DNA of 64,000 nt from Bimastos eiseni (GCA_959347315.1 OY365817.1:29418536-29482535); one strand, 5' to 3'; positions 12,901 through 23,705 are shown, counted from the stretch's first letter. Program-made: numbers and translations. The notes: generated by a model not told the origin, from the sequence alone.

Positions 12901-13126
12901 CTCTTACGTCCGACAGAACACCTTCAAGAAGTTCAAAGAGGATGATGACCATAACGACCATAGTTATCGCCCAGGTGAAGAAGTGTCCATAGAATCGAAT
13001 GAACAGACATCTCGTTCGGGTTTTGCGGAAACAAGAGACGAGAAGAATAACTACAGTCAGCAAGATAAAGAACAAATGAACGACAATTGTCAAGATGTTT
13101 GAAGACGTCCTCAGAGAATCAAGCAT
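258..13126 (-). CDS. SUR: Sulfonylurea receptor-like ABC transporter (ABCC8/ABCC9 type), 5' part of gene
   Basis: ABCC full transporter resembling SUR, the regulatory subunit of K-ATP channels. Exons in transcript order: 13126-12611, 12273-12076, 11775-11719, 11126-10887, 10434-10288, 9609-9469, 7867-7733, 7477-7315, 6714-6674, 5858-5640, 4694-4433, 4240-4138, 3709-3529, 2282-2202, 1890-1753, 993-860 and, less surely, 309-258. All junctions are GT-AG and phase-consistent, giving about 936 codons so far. An in-frame TAG precedes the ATG. Exon 1 is a TMD0 of several hydrophobic helices, with EGVLSD as in SUR. TMD1 holds [21 protein letters not shown] SUR/MRP sequence. NBD1 has Walker [10 protein letters not shown] (about residues 714-722), Q-loop FVPQ, signature LSGGQ (805-809), Walker B IYLMDDP and H-loop LVTHH. 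TMD2 and NBD2 lie off the left edge. An MRP-like ABCC is the alternative; the TMD0 and TMD1 resemblance favours SUR. Confidence 0.88.
600..720. repeat. Degenerate CATCTACCCACTCAT-type tandem repeat
   Basis: Loose repeats of CCCACCCAC and CATCTACCCACTCATCAT lie in the SUR intron downstream of exon 16. No coding signal was seen here. Confidence 0.6.
1051..1108. repeat. (GA)n microsatellite with GACA units
   Basis: A run of GAGAGA with short GACAGACA ends, inside SUR intron 15, next to the LINE-derived stretch at 1123-1225. Confidence 0.85.
1123..1225 (-). mobile_element. Short LINE 3'-end remnant
   Basis: Reading the minus strand gives [19 protein letters not shown]. The plus-strand fragment near 5225-5290 gives the closely similar [19 protein letters not shown]. 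Both look like the C-terminal tail of the same LINE reverse-transcriptase ORF. This copy is truncated and sits beside the minisatellite of SUR intron 15. Confidence 0.55.
1273..1752. repeat. 21-bp intronic minisatellite, about 22 units
   Basis: Tandem units of GAGCTGGGCATAGACTCAGAA with few variants. The array lies in SUR intron 15 and begins exactly at the exon 15 donor: on the transcript strand the intron opens GTGAGTCTATGCCC, one base from the unit CTGAGTCTATGCCC. The unit length is a multiple of three and all frames seen are open across the array. Confidence 0.95.
2676..3147. repeat. 24-bp intronic minisatellite, inverted relative of the 21-bp array
   Basis: About 20 units of CAGCTCTTCTGAGGAGTCTATGCC (variants TTAGGAG, TTAGACG). 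This is the reverse complement of the array at 1273-1752 plus one extra GAG triplet. It lies in SUR intron 13, so the two arrays flank exons 15 and 14 in opposite orientation. Confidence 0.95.
3740..4005 (+). mobile_element. LINE 3'-end fragment (family B), split by a CT run
   Basis: Stretches around 3745-3765 (GCAGAACAGTTATGAGCTCT) and 3850-4000 match the 3' end of the copy at 50800-51345, including GTAGCTCAAATTCACTTC, the TAATTGTAT segment and an AATAAT-rich tail. A (CT)n and (CCCT)n microsatellite occupies about 3765-3848. It lies in SUR intron 12, antisense to the gene. Confidence 0.65.
3765..3848. repeat. (CT)n/(CCCT)n microsatellite
   Basis: Long CT dinucleotide run followed by CCCT units, in SUR intron 12. 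Confidence 0.95.
5010..5325 (+). mobile_element. LINE ORF2 C-terminal fragment (family C)
   Basis: Translation contains [20 protein letters not shown] and then [19 protein letters not shown], the pattern found at the C-terminus of CR1/L2/Jockey-type LINE polyproteins (arginine-rich VP..RT, then a phrase equivalent to SLWNSLP). It is truncated, lies in SUR intron 10 antisense to the gene, and is directly followed by the MITE at 5330. Confidence 0.65.
5330..5575. mobile_element. MITE-like element with about 45-bp terminal inverted repeats, copy 1
   Basis: The left end reads GTGAGATGCTCTATCAAAAG. The reverse complement of the right end reads GTGATATGCTCTATCAAAAG. Similarity continues inward (CAGG, then CACAATTT), leaving a short AT-rich centre and no coding capacity. 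A diverged copy lies at 35241-35495. It sits 65 bp from the exon 10 donor of SUR. Confidence 0.75.
5934..6146. repeat. 12-bp tandem repeat GACAAAGAGACA
   Basis: About 17 units of GACAAAGAGACA/GACAAAGAGTCA in SUR intron 9. The long open frames across it are repeat artefacts. Confidence 0.95.
6492..6563. repeat. (CT)n microsatellite
   Basis: Pure CT run of about 60 bp in SUR intron 9. Confidence 0.95.
6918..6983. repeat. (CT)n then (AT)n compound microsatellite
   Basis: CT repeats followed by about 40 bp of alternating AT, in SUR intron 8. Confidence 0.95.
7145..7262. repeat. Degenerate 12-bp repeat AAGGTCAACCAG
   Basis: Imperfect AGGTCAACCAGAAGG units immediately downstream of the exon 8 donor (exon end 7315) in SUR intron 8. 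Read on the minus strand it makes a spurious LVDLLVD-like peptide continuing from exon 8. Confidence 0.75.
8535..9352. mobile_element. Complete non-autonomous hAT element with 8-bp target duplication
   Basis: The element spans 8543-9344 (802 bp). It starts CAGGGCTGTTAA and ends TTAACAGCCCTG, perfect 12-bp terminal inverted repeats of hAT form. It is flanked on both sides by GAATGCAC (8535-8542 and 9345-9352), a perfect 8-bp target duplication. Subterminal regions are rich in repeats of TATCGCGATACT-like and GTATTGGTATTGCAATACTT-like units, which resemble transposase-binding arrays. No transposase ORF was seen. It lies in SUR intron 6. Confidence 0.92.
9637..9681. repeat. 12-bp tandem repeat CCAGAACAATCA
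   Basis: About four units just upstream of SUR exon 6 in the intron. Confidence 0.85.
10597..10618. repeat. (AT)n microsatellite
   Basis: Short alternating AT run in SUR intron 4. Confidence 0.85.
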
Positions 13127-16100
13127 TCTATTCTATCTGTTCAGCTGATTACGGACTCTGAAACACAAATTCAAATCAGTTAGAATTTAAACACATAATA
13201 CCAGTCATGCACAGCTACACATCTGATCATCTGACAGAAATATCCAAACTTAAACTTCTGCTTAGAATTTAAACACATAATACCAGTCATGCAATGTAGC
13301 AAATCTGTAATTTTATAATGTCCTCTTTACTTAAATTTAAATTTCTACTTAAAATATAAAGAGATAATTCAAATTATATGATACATCCGTGATCTTTTGA
13401 CAATACTCTCCTTACATAGTTGAGAATGTAACTGGGCAAACAAAGAATCATTGATAGAGATTGAAATACGGAAAATGTCAGCTTAGAGCAAAAGACAGTC
13501 TCAGTAGCAGAGACATAACGATGAGAAGGTAGAGACTTTCTCACAGAGGAACCAGAAACTGTGAAATTAACGCTGACCAAAAGACAAAACGTGCCGCCAG
13601 GATATATCACTCTCCTGCAGATGCTCATCAAACACAGGACTAGTCTCCTGTAGCCACTACTCACAAACAATAAGACAACCCAGATTGATGTGGGAATAGA
13701 ATACTGCAAGCTCAACGCAACGATTGCACAATATTTAAGTAACCGGAAGCTGACAAATAGCAATTGCCTAATAATGAAGAAATTACTAGTCGATAACGTT
13801 CATATTGGGGAGGAGTATCTTTACTTGCTAATGACAATCATTGCGCACACCCCTCAATTCCAATCACAATCTGGAAGGTCATGCCATTTACTGGTAATCA
13901 GTAACAGGCGGGAAAAACCGTAATTTAGGCGGAGGTAATCACCCAATAATTAGTAATGTTAAAATAATTAACTAAATCAGACAACCGCGTGATGTCGCCC
14001 TTGTACTGGTATGACTGCATTACGGGCTCTACAAATTGTCCGTTTAATAATAATAATCGAAATAAAGGCTCAATGACATTCGGCTGCTTACCATGTTCAT
14101 TCTAACTTGCCAAGGTAGTTCGTCGTACAGGAATAATGCTCCTTGTTAATTGTCCTTATGTTTCATTTTAATTGCGGTCCACGAATTTATTAAAGCTTCG
14201 TTAGCATCCGTTCAACTCAAATGGAAAAACACAGTACTACGCATATTGTTTTCGGTCTTTAAAAAGAGTTGTAACGATTGATCAACGATGTGCCAAACTA
14301 CCAATCGATTTTTATCGATTTTTGTCTACTTAGCTGCCATTACTGGGTCGATATAGTAATTTATGCAATCACTCCGTTGCCCTAACGAGAAAGACCAGCT
14401 TTATTATACGTGCCTTCTTTTCTAATGGGCGTTAATCATATGTGGCATGATAATAATCGTGTGTTCATAATACGTAGAGATATGGATCAGGAAATTAAAT
14501 AAGTGGCATTCGATTTAAAGTCCAAATGGTAGGTTATTTTATGTTTTTTTTTACTTTTCCAGTTAGATTAACTGTGTTTTTATCTAATTAGAACAATGTT
14601 TGTAGCCTTGTATGCTGTGATTGCTGTTTGCACTCTGCTGTGCAAACGGCTATAAACAACGTTACGTGCGTGTGGCAGAGGGACCGAAGTAGGCTATTCA
14701 TAGTGCATACATGGGATGTTCGTCTGGCTTTTGTGTATGGTGTCCCAGTGTGCCTGCGTTAAAAATCTAGAAACCTAGAATATTTTTTAAACAAATGGGT
14801 TTTCCAGTCCTGACGAGTATGTGAAGTATATCAAACGCGGTATTACCTGCTGCCATAGATTCTCCCTACACACGTCTGATTCTCTAATACGGGCTACCTA
14901 ATGTTGTGTAGATCATGCACTTACGATTACAAACGATACTCGCTCTATAATTACGAAGCGTAGTAAAATCCGAATCAGTTCTAATGCTACTTAGACAAAA
15001 GATTATATCACGTGAATGTCTATTTTTAACTATTCCCGTTTATTTGTATCCGGAGATTATCATTGTAAAAATTTTTGTGACCTGATCAGATTTTTTAACG
15101 ACGTCTGGGAACAACCAGACGATGCAGCGACGGACGGACGGAACCAGCTGCGAACTGACCAACCAGCGCAAACACATCGGGCAAACCATGGCCGAACGTC
15201 GATTGGTTGGGTTGGTGGTTGGGTTGATGGGTGGTCCGCGTGGGCCTCGTAAAAGTTGCGCTAGCTGAGGGGCGGGCTGCTCATGAAGCGGTTGTCAGGC
15301 TCAGCCCCATTTACGATTTAGGCCTATTATAGCCAGTGTCATTTTCTAAGTACTCCTAGGCCAAAGAAAAAAAATTACTGGTCTGCACATAATAAAAATT
15401 ATGATGATGAAAATGACGATGATAATGACGAGGGCGATGACGATAATAATAATAGGCCCTAATAATGAATGCCAAACGAAAAATATTTCTCCTGATTTTG
15501 ATGCTCTTTTAACTCATTGCTAAATTATAATATTTAATTGTCCCATTCACAAAATATCCAATTAGGAAGCAATGTTCTCATTAATTACAAACCAGTTGTT
15601 TCTCATGACTTTGCAACCCCCTCCCCATTGAGCAATAGGATAAGTTTTTGTGGTTTGCTAGGTTTCAAGAGAACACTAAACTTAGAATTCGGTTATAATG
15701 ACTCTGAACCTGAACCACTGGATCACTTAGCATAACACAAATTTGATCTCCATAATTTCACACCTTAATAGAAAGCATATATTAAGACTGTACATAAAAT
15801 GCCAAAGCTAAGCTCACATCATCAACCTCCTCTCCACAATGACTTATCAGCAGTTCAGCAAATTCAAAGGAAGACGTACAGAAAATTGAATACGTGGCAT
15901 GTGTGGGCAGTCTCTATACAGTCTCCTACTTGGTTGCTAACGTAGTATTTGGCTGCCGTGGCTAATCTATCTCATCATCAGTAGTAGATTGATCTTGTCA
16001 CAGCAGCAGCAGAGGACTAATCCTTCTTCAACAATACAGTCTTTGCTCATATTCTTCGTATGATGATCACAGACTCAATTATTACAGTTACATTGTTCAT

Positions 16101-16860
16101 CTGTTCACTTCATTTCTATTAAGTGTGATTAAGTGTCGTGTGATTAGATGGCGAGTGATGATGATCTGTCATTGTAAGTGTCACAATTTAAATGTCGTAA
16201 TCAATTATCCATCATGCGATTAACTGTCCACAGCACGCTCTCTATTTGTGATGAGAGAAGTCAAGAAGTCACATGCCATACAAGCATCTTATTGTAATTA
16301 TTATCAACAGAATTCTTAAGACAAACTCATTCTAATTAACAATGAGTATTGCTTCTGTGGAATGATGTAAAAACTGATAAGAAAACTACGGAACGACCAT
16401 GATGAACAACTCAGACAGTCAGTGACAAAAAAACAGCAACAACAGCTAATAATCTAGAGTCAGAGAAACCAAGGTGGGACCAAGTGTTTGCATGGTGTCC
16501 AAGTTGTTTTAGGAAAACCCTACATATAGAGAAGATGACTTCTTTAATCATTGTTCATCGTAGGATGTTGGCATCCCAACCCAGAGCTAACCTTTGACCT
16601 CATCAGTTGATGTGACAACGAGAAATGCAACTTTTGTTATTGCTTTCGATTAAACAGCAGACGTCAAATGCGTTGTCTGTAATCACTAGTATCAATTAAT
16701 TTCTTGCACAAACAAAAACACTATGAAACTCAGTTTAGAAAATCACCAGTGTTCCCACTTCACTAATTTCACCAGAAATCACAAAACTCGTGTGTTTAGA
16801 AAATCATCAATGTTTAAATTCGCTAAGTCATCCAGACATTACTTATAATCTCAGCCGACA
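13127..16860. other. Intergenic region between SUR (5' side) and ROGDI (3' side)
   Basis: No gene recognised in about 3.7 kb. It must contain the SUR promoter and 5'UTR (right of 13126) and the ROGDI 3'UTR (left of 16861). ORFs here are short, lack family resemblance and lack convincing splice pairing. A 32-bp direct repeat at 13180-13211 and 13262-13293 lies close to the SUR start codon. TTTAAT near 16543 is a possible ROGDI poly(A) signal (ATTAAA on the minus strand). Confidence 0.6.
13180..13293. repeat. 32-bp perfect direct repeat upstream of the SUR start codon
   Basis: TTAGAATTTAAACACATAAT plus the following 12 bases (ACCAGTCATGCA-type end) occur at 13180-13211 and again at 13262-13293, offset by 82 bp. 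They lie 54 and 136 bp upstream of the SUR ATG on the transcript strand. A third weak AAATTTAAATTTCTACTTAAA-like stretch follows. Confidence 0.85.
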
Positions 16861-19800
16861 TCAGTTCATCGCTACTTGTTGACTGAGAAGAGTCAGTGGA
16901 ATATCACCAGCCATCGCCTGTCTCTCAAGAAGAGTCTTCGTCTTCACGGTCGATGACGTCAGTCGTCTGTCGACCTCAACGACGGAATCTCCTTGGCTGC
17001 CACGCTCCAATGAACTCTCAGCGCCAGAACGCAGACTGTGGAGACGCGTCTCATAATGAACGAACATTGCCACCTGCAGACAGACGTTCAGCAAATTAAC
17101 TTCCTTCAACTACACAAACATAATATCATTATGATCGTATCTTTACCCCCACAAAATTTATCCAATCTTGTCAGATATCAGTTCTTTATAGATTTCTTCT
17201 TTACCTGCTCCTCTCCTGTCCTCTCCTCTGGTCTCCTCTCCTCCTCTTGTCTCTTTTCATCTCCTCTCCTCACCTCTCCTCTGGTCTCCTCTCCTCCTCT
17301 TGTCTCTTTTCATCTCCTCTCCTCACCTCTCCTCTGGTCTCCTCTCCTCCTCTTGTCTCTTTTCATCTTCTCTCCTCACCTCTCCTCTGGTCTCCTCTCC
17401 TCTTCTCCTTTCTTAACCTCTTCTCCTCTCGCTAACTCAACTAGAATGAGTAGACTTAACACAACATGGCTATTAGACATGACTTTGAAATAGGCTGAAA
17501 CGAATCCTGACCATTCACGGCATCATTACCTTGTCTTTCAACTGTTGGCATTTATGTAGAGCAACTGTAAACAGGAGCAGAGTATCATTGAGCCACGGAA
17601 CGGAGCATTCCAGCTGCAACAGTAAACGTACAGAAACAGTCACCAAGACATACGAAGAGACATAAGCAGACATTCAACCAATACTACCACAACTGACGCT
17701 ATAACTAATAGATTTCGAATTTCTCGCCTTCTCTGAAATCTAATCACATTTCCGTCAAAGGCAGGAAATGTATGAACATTCCTCGGAATGCCAGCAGCCA
17801 TAGACAGAAGATTTCTAAAAATAGATAGATAAAAACAGATCAAAGGCAGATACTGAGCTTTAGTAGATGGAATCTTTCAAAACACACAGATGATGAAAAA
17901 GACCTGATGCCAACTTGAATCCTTAAACAACAGAATATCACTAAACGTTAAGTGCAAACATCTACAACTCTTCAATGAAACTTGTTAATAGCCATCTTCT
18001 TTAATAGCCATCTTCTCTGGCAACAAAAGCACTGATTATAAAGCCAGTTGTTCCAAGTCAGTTGGCAAAGAAATGAAATTGAACGATCAATAGAAACGAG
18101 TGAAGAGAGGAACCTGATAGTGAGAAGAAATCTCCGTTTTGTTGTGTGAATTGGCCGTCGAAAGATGACAGACAGACAGAACGAGTTTCTGCGCCTGAAC
18201 GAAGAATGAAGCGATTGTGTCCTGTGGCAATGCAGGCTTGAACGCTTTCTAAAACAAGACAACAAAGACTCACTCGCTCGCTCACTCACTCACTCGGATG
18301 CTAAACATGGTTACAGCGGATAAACCTTTGCTTTCCATTTGTATGAATTCCATCAATAACCAGATATTGATCATGCTTTATTCCATGTTATGTATTTCAT
18401 CCATATAATTCCACTCCACATTCTAAACTCCTGATAAGGTCTTTAAATGAAGAACGCAAAAAAGAGGATAAGATCGGATGAACTCACATTGTTTGGACTT
18501 TTGATGAGTTCCTCGAATGGCGGAATCTTCGGAAGAGAGAGACACTCTCTTCCCAGTTTCAGGTGGACTATGATTTCATCCAAGAACTGGAAAATAGAGG
18601 AAACAAGACCATCTGCACAGTTTTGGAGCTATTTACTCCAAACCTTCATGGTTGGCTCGGGGAACACCTAACACGCGCAGTCAAGGGGTTCGTGAAAATG
18701 GTGCATGTCGTTTTACAGGTCTCCAGGGCCAAAAACCTCTTTCAGGACCCCCCCAATGAAAGTCGAAACCCTCGCCGTTCGCTTGGAGAACACCTAGGAC
18801 TCCCAGCAGAGGGGTTCCGGATGTAAACCCGCGGGTGCAGTCTTCCTGCTCTCCAGGGCCAAAAACCTGTCTCAACTCGGGCAATGTCGAGTACCCCAGC
18901 TAGTCACTAATGTACCACAGATGGCAGCACAGTTGTACAGATACCAAGAGGTAGCCACATCTGGTCAAATGCTCACCATGATGACCGGTGGTAGATTGGT
19001 TAGAGCGGTCGTCCTGTAAATCGCAGAGTACGGGCTCGGTCCTCGTTCGAGGAGTCACTATTTTTAAGGACATTGAGCCAGTCCTTTGCGCACAATTATC
19101 ATTATTATTACAGCAATATTATATAGCGTCGCTTCATGTTTGCCTACCGAGGAGCGCTCCCAGCTCAACCCTGGCCGAACAGAACAGTCTTAAGAGTAGT
19201 AAAAATGAAACAGACTGTGCAATATATCTGCACATGTGCTATCAAGGCACATGTGCATTCCTCAACCAACTGTAAGAGGAAGGACTATATCAAAGGCAGT
19301 TGCTGCATATTGTAATCTGTATTGTATAGAGAAAGCAGAGTTTCAATTCTCAGAGGCAACAGAGAGATAATTCAGCAGAAGTCAATAACAAGCAACTTCA
19401 ACGGCTGATGTTTCATGTCATCATCTGAAGGTGCTATATAATAATGCAAAAACAGCCAGTCAGGCTAGCAGCCGAGAGTACATGGATGTGTCGTCATCAC
19501 TTACGGACAGGACTTGGGTTCCGGATGTAAATGACGACGGATGTTGACGATCGTCAATAGAAGACAAGGCAGAGTGAAGGCGGTTACCAGCATCCTGGAT
19601 CTAAAGACAAAAGAGAAGACGATGGCATCATGTGATCATCAACACACTCACTCTACATGGGCAACCTCATCATCATCACACTCACGCCACTCATCATCAT
19701 CATCATCGTCATTGTCATCGTCATTGTCATCGTCATTGTCATCGTCAAGAAGATCACTCTCTACAAGGGTCACATAATCAACAGTGTCACCACATCATCC

Positions 19801-19863
19801 AATCGAAAATGGCTGAGATTAGTCAACAACAGAACAGTTCCATTGTGAAGAAAACACAAAAGA

Positions 19864-19933
<70 letters not shown>

Positions 19934-22469
19934 GGAAGATGAAGAAGATTGAGAAACAATGTATTATCAAGATAACACATACAATGATGATGATAACGAT
20001 GATGCAGCAGAAGAGAAGCTATTCACCTGTTGGAGTTTCCAAGGCATCTCTGGATAGATTCGTGTCTGATAGATGATGACCGGCTGCTTCTGAAGCCTCA
20101 CTCCAACATCCTAACAGAAACAAAGGATCAGCAGTTCAAAGGTCATCTAACCATCCAATTAGCATGCTAGAGAATGAGTGAGTATGTAAGCCAGTCAGTC
20201 AGCCAATCATTCAGTCAGTCAGTCATTCAATCAATTAACCTGAGATCCTAATGAAGTAAGAGAATTGTGAAATGAAGAGAGAGAGAAAGAGGGGCAGAGG
20301 GAGAGAGATAGGGAGAGAGAGAGAGACAGGCAGACAGAGAGAGAGAGAGACAGGCAGACAGAGAGAGAGAGAGACAGGCAGACAGAGAGAGAGAGAGACA
20401 GGCAGACAGAGAGAGAGAGAGAGACTGACCGCTTCTGAGATGAGGTCTCCAATCACAGTGACCATACATTTCGACTGATACATTCCACTGCAATGAACAG
20501 AAAAAACATTTCATTAGATTAAATGGTCGGTCGGTCAGTCAGGTCAATACATTATTGATGACAATACCAACTACCACATACTCCTCATCTGACAGAACAT
20601 AGCAGCAGCAGCAGCATCCAGAGGAGCCAATGGGAGGCTGAGCAGCAGCTGTATCCAGTTCAACGGTATCCATATCTCTATCTTACTCATCAACCACCTT
20701 ACGCAAATGTCAACTTCACCTCTTCTGCCAGAGATCTAAATTCATGCCATCTCATCCAATACCATAAATACTCAATCACTTTTAGTAACGCTCTCATCAT
20801 TAGAATTCTACAACAGTTGACAAATTTCATTTGATTTGGCTAAGTCATTCAGTTGTTAATTTGATTGGCCTTAAGTACCATGATATCATTAGCACCACCT
20901 CACCATACATAAAAGACTATGACATCACATAAAAGACTATGATATCACATAAGAGACTATGACATCACATAAAAGACTATGACATCACATAAAAGACTAT
21001 GACATCACATAAAAGACTGACATCACATAAAAGACTATGCCATGGTCAAATATGAAGGAGATCGAGGAGGAGGAAGAAGCAGAGAGGAGGGCGATGACCT
21101 ACCTCGAACAGGAGAGGAGAAACTTCTCTGGTTTGACGTGACAATCAGACACTGAAACAAATGGACAAAAGAAGAGAATTTATAATAAAACAATGACATC
21201 ATCATCATCATCATCCAGCGTAGTATCATCTGCTGCCAACAGTTGATTCCAATGAAGAGAAAGAACCAATCAACAAGAACACAACCAAATAAATTCTAAA
21301 TATCGCAAGAGACAACTAACAACCAGAAGAACAACAGCTCAGCAACAATGGCAACCATCAGTGCAACGTACAACATCAACAACAAAACAATTTAAATCTG
21401 GTAAATTTCTGCTCTTGAATGTCAAGCGGAAGCAAATTTTAAGCAAAAAATATTCAAATGACGAAGAAAACAACATCAAAGTGGAATGAGCTAAAATGCA
21501 ATCTGACAATCGTCACAAACCTTGATCAGAACGTGAACGAAAATTCCTAAGTGCTTCCTGAAAAGAGAAAGAAAGTTCAGTGAGTCAATTGATGATTCAA
21601 CATAGAACTTAAGAAGCTCTGTAAACTCAATATTCTGAGACTTTCATAATGTAGATTTCTTCTCAAATTGGATAGTTGAGCACTGAAGATGATGATGATG
21701 TAGGTCTGTTCTCAACCATCCTTGTATTCACTGAAGTTAACATTAGTTTCATCAACTGCCTCCATAATATACTTCTTACCAAATTAAAGGAATAAACAAT
21801 AAAAGAATAAACAAATAAATATCTCCTACATTTGAGATTTTCAGTATATTAAGCAGCTGAGATGGAGTCACTTAACGTACGCTAAGAAGGGATCTCACGT
21901 CGACCAGAACCTTTCCAACTTCTTCTCTCAGAAGCCATTCATATTCTTTGCACTGAAAGAACAAGAATAAAGAAATGCACATTTCTCACATATGTCGTCA
22001 TGCGATTGTCAAAACAAAGCACTTACATACATGTGTCTTTAATTAATTACTTTCAATAGTTCTTCCCATTAGGTATATCTCCCAACTTTTTCCAATCAAG
22101 GTAGTCATATTATTTAGAATTTATTTAGTATGATTGCCACACATGGCTTTTATCTGATATTACCCAGTTTCCAACTAGACTCTTCTACCATTGACCGACA
22201 CTTGCGGACCACAAAGAATGCAGCATAGACTACTACAATCTTCACCATAATCATGGTAGAAATTGCCTTAAACCGGGTTTGCAACCAGCTATTGAACTTT
22301 TTCACACTATAAACAACCAGCAGTTGAGCTCATAATAAATTATATTGCGCATTTCCTTCAACGTAGTTAGTTGCAGTGCTGCAGCAAATAATGAAGCAGT
22401 CTTTCGTTCACCTACCATCACCTGTAGTTCAAGGGTTGACGCATCCGCTTCCATGTTACCCTTACTCAT
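16861..22469 (-). CDS. ROGDI: ROGDI homologue (leucine-zipper domain protein)
   Basis: Rogdi family: a conserved animal protein linked to V-ATPase (RAVE-type) assembly and synaptic function. Eleven GT-AG exons join in phase: 22469-22422, 21952-21881, 21557-21521, 21151-21103, 20487-20430, 20110-20027, 19600-19505, 18586-18488, 18248-18114, 17613-17530, 17073-16861 (324 aa; human is about 287). Start: ATG of a 16-codon exon beginning MSKGNMEAD. Family landmarks in order: EYEWLLREEV, KPEKFLLSC, MPWKLQQIQDA, ECLSLPKIPP, FKPALPQD, QAQKLVLSV and VPWLNDTLLLF followed by CQQLKDK. Known ROGDI proteins end shortly after QLKDK; here a 70-residue lineage-specific tail follows from the last exon. About 18 residues before VECVIPWLND in human have no counterpart, so a small exon may be missed in 17614-18113. 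Confidence 0.93.
17213..17411. repeat. 53-bp pyrimidine-rich minisatellite, 4 units
   Basis: CTGGTCTCC recurs at 17228, 17281, 17334 and 17387, a 53-bp period, in the last ROGDI intron. Confidence 0.9.
18986..19200 (+). mobile_element. tRNA-derived SINE-like element
   Basis: The first 75 bases resemble a tRNA-type pol III promoter: box A-like GATTGGTTAGAGCGG, an anticodon-loop-like CCTGTAAATCGCAGAG and box B-like CTCGTTCGAGGA. A tail with TTATATAGCGTCGC follows. It lies in ROGDI intron 7, antisense to the gene. It is too imperfect at the acceptor stem to call a tRNA gene. Confidence 0.55.
19868..19930. repeat. (GA)n microsatellite
   Basis: Pure GA run in ROGDI intron 6; CATCGT trinucleotide-type repeats precede it at about 19690-19750. 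Confidence 0.95.
20276..20426. repeat. GA-rich array with 28-bp GGCAGACAGA higher-order unit, touching a ROGDI donor
   Basis: GAGAGA tracts alternate with GACAGGCAGACA. On the transcript strand the exon 5 donor reads GTCAGTCTCTCTCTC, so the array starts within the splice donor region of exon 20430-20487. Confidence 0.9.
20917..21040. repeat. 20-bp tandem repeat CACATAAAAGACTATGACAT
   Basis: About six near-identical units in ROGDI intron 4, just downstream of the exon at 21103-21151. Confidence 0.93.
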
Positions 22470-23133
22470 CAATCTCAAATACTGCTGGGTCCGATTTGAC
22501 CTTAAGAAAGCACGGACTGACTTGTTGACTTGTACCAATTACAATTACAGAATTACAATTTCACAATTTCTTCACTAAAATAGAAAAATTTTATCAAAAT
22601 AGTTCGAAGACTTTAAAACAAACAACAAACGAAGTTCTCATCGAACTGTTATTTATAAAACGCTCGCTCCCATGCCCTCAGATTACGTATCAGTTTGAGG
22701 TTACCTAAGACGTCAGCATACAATCATAAAATAATACAACACGACTATTTTTTACAGCGCACCTCTTCCCATTAGAGCAGAGTTTAAAATTCTACTACTC
22801 TACCATCTTTGGTTTAGCTTCACAATTTTAAATCGAGGAGAATCTGCTGATTGTCTGTGGTAAATATCGAGTTCCATTCAACTGGGCCATCTATTTCAAA
22901 CATGCTGCCGCCGAATCGAATATTAAGTCCTCCTTTTGAAGCTGATCGCAATTAATCCATGTCTTAACTCGATCAGAAGCGACACATTTTATGGGTTGTC
23001 TGTAGCTAGATTCCTTGGCCCAAGGTATATAGAATAGACAGGAATTTATATAGTGTGCATGTTAAAATATATATCCTAAATTTCTTGAAAACAACTATAG
23101 TTACTCCAGCCCTGAGTAATTAAGGCTATACCT

Positions 23134-23168
<35 letters not shown>

Positions 23169-23189
23169 TTACTTATTTCAAAGAAATAA

Positions 23190-23705
23190 TTTTACTGCTA
23201 TACCGCCTGGACTATTGCAACTCCATCCTCTCTGGACTTCCTGTGTCAACACTACAGCCCCTATCATCAGTCCTACACTCTGCTGCCCGCTTAATAAAGG
23301 TCACACCATCCCTACAACAGCTACACTGGCTCCCCATCCATGCCCGAGTTGCCTTCAAGATGTCCCTTCTCATGTACCACATTCATAACGGAACCTCCAC
23401 CTCGAACATGACGTCCATGGTTGCGTCATGCGCTGGCTCTACCCCAAAGGACTCCGTTCATCTACACGTGGAGACTTTACCATACCTCGACTAAGTTTGG
23501 GAGCCGTGCATTCTCAGTCGCAGGACCCACAGAATGGAATAGTCTCCCAATTTCAGTTCGTCAAACCACAGCCGTTGCTCTTTTCAAGACAAAACTGAAG
23601 ACCTACTTATTCTCCATGATCTATGACTAAGAATGCAGCACAGCGCTTTTGTGCAAGACTTGTCTTGTCAAAGCGCTTTATAAATGTCTAGCTGTATTGT
23701 ATTGT
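23190..23705 (+). mobile_element. LINE ORF2 3'-terminal fragment (family D, CR1/L2-like)
   Basis: Frames give LDYCNSILSGLP, then LQQLHWLPIHARVAFKM, then FGSRAFSVAGPTEWNSLP and LFKTKLKTYLF, the standard C-terminal order of CR1/L2-type reverse-transcriptase polyproteins, with a frameshift between parts. The 3' tail has GCGCTTTATAAATG and a short ATTGT repeat. It is 5' truncated. A much older copy lies at 53860-54305. Confidence 0.85.

Noticed and set aside
15016..15252. Plus-strand ORF ending in a GGWVDGWSAWAS-like tail
   Set aside because: Short repeats of GGTTGGG and CGGACGGA create the open frame; no family resemblance and no splice partners.
16148..16176. ATGGCGAGTGATGATGATCT followed by TTGTAAGT as a first coding exon on the plus strand
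   Set aside because: Start and donor look good, but no in-phase downstream exon was found and the plus strand then runs antisense to ROGDI.
17700..17825. Open minus-strand stretch (GIPRNVHTFPAFDG) as a missing ROGDI exon
   Set aside because: Position fits, but its acceptor gives the wrong phase for the flanking phase-0 exons and it does not resemble the ROGDI segment before VPWLND.
18986..19060. Functional tRNA gene
   Set aside because: Box A and B resemblance is present but stems do not close well and a repeat-like tail follows; called SINE-like instead.
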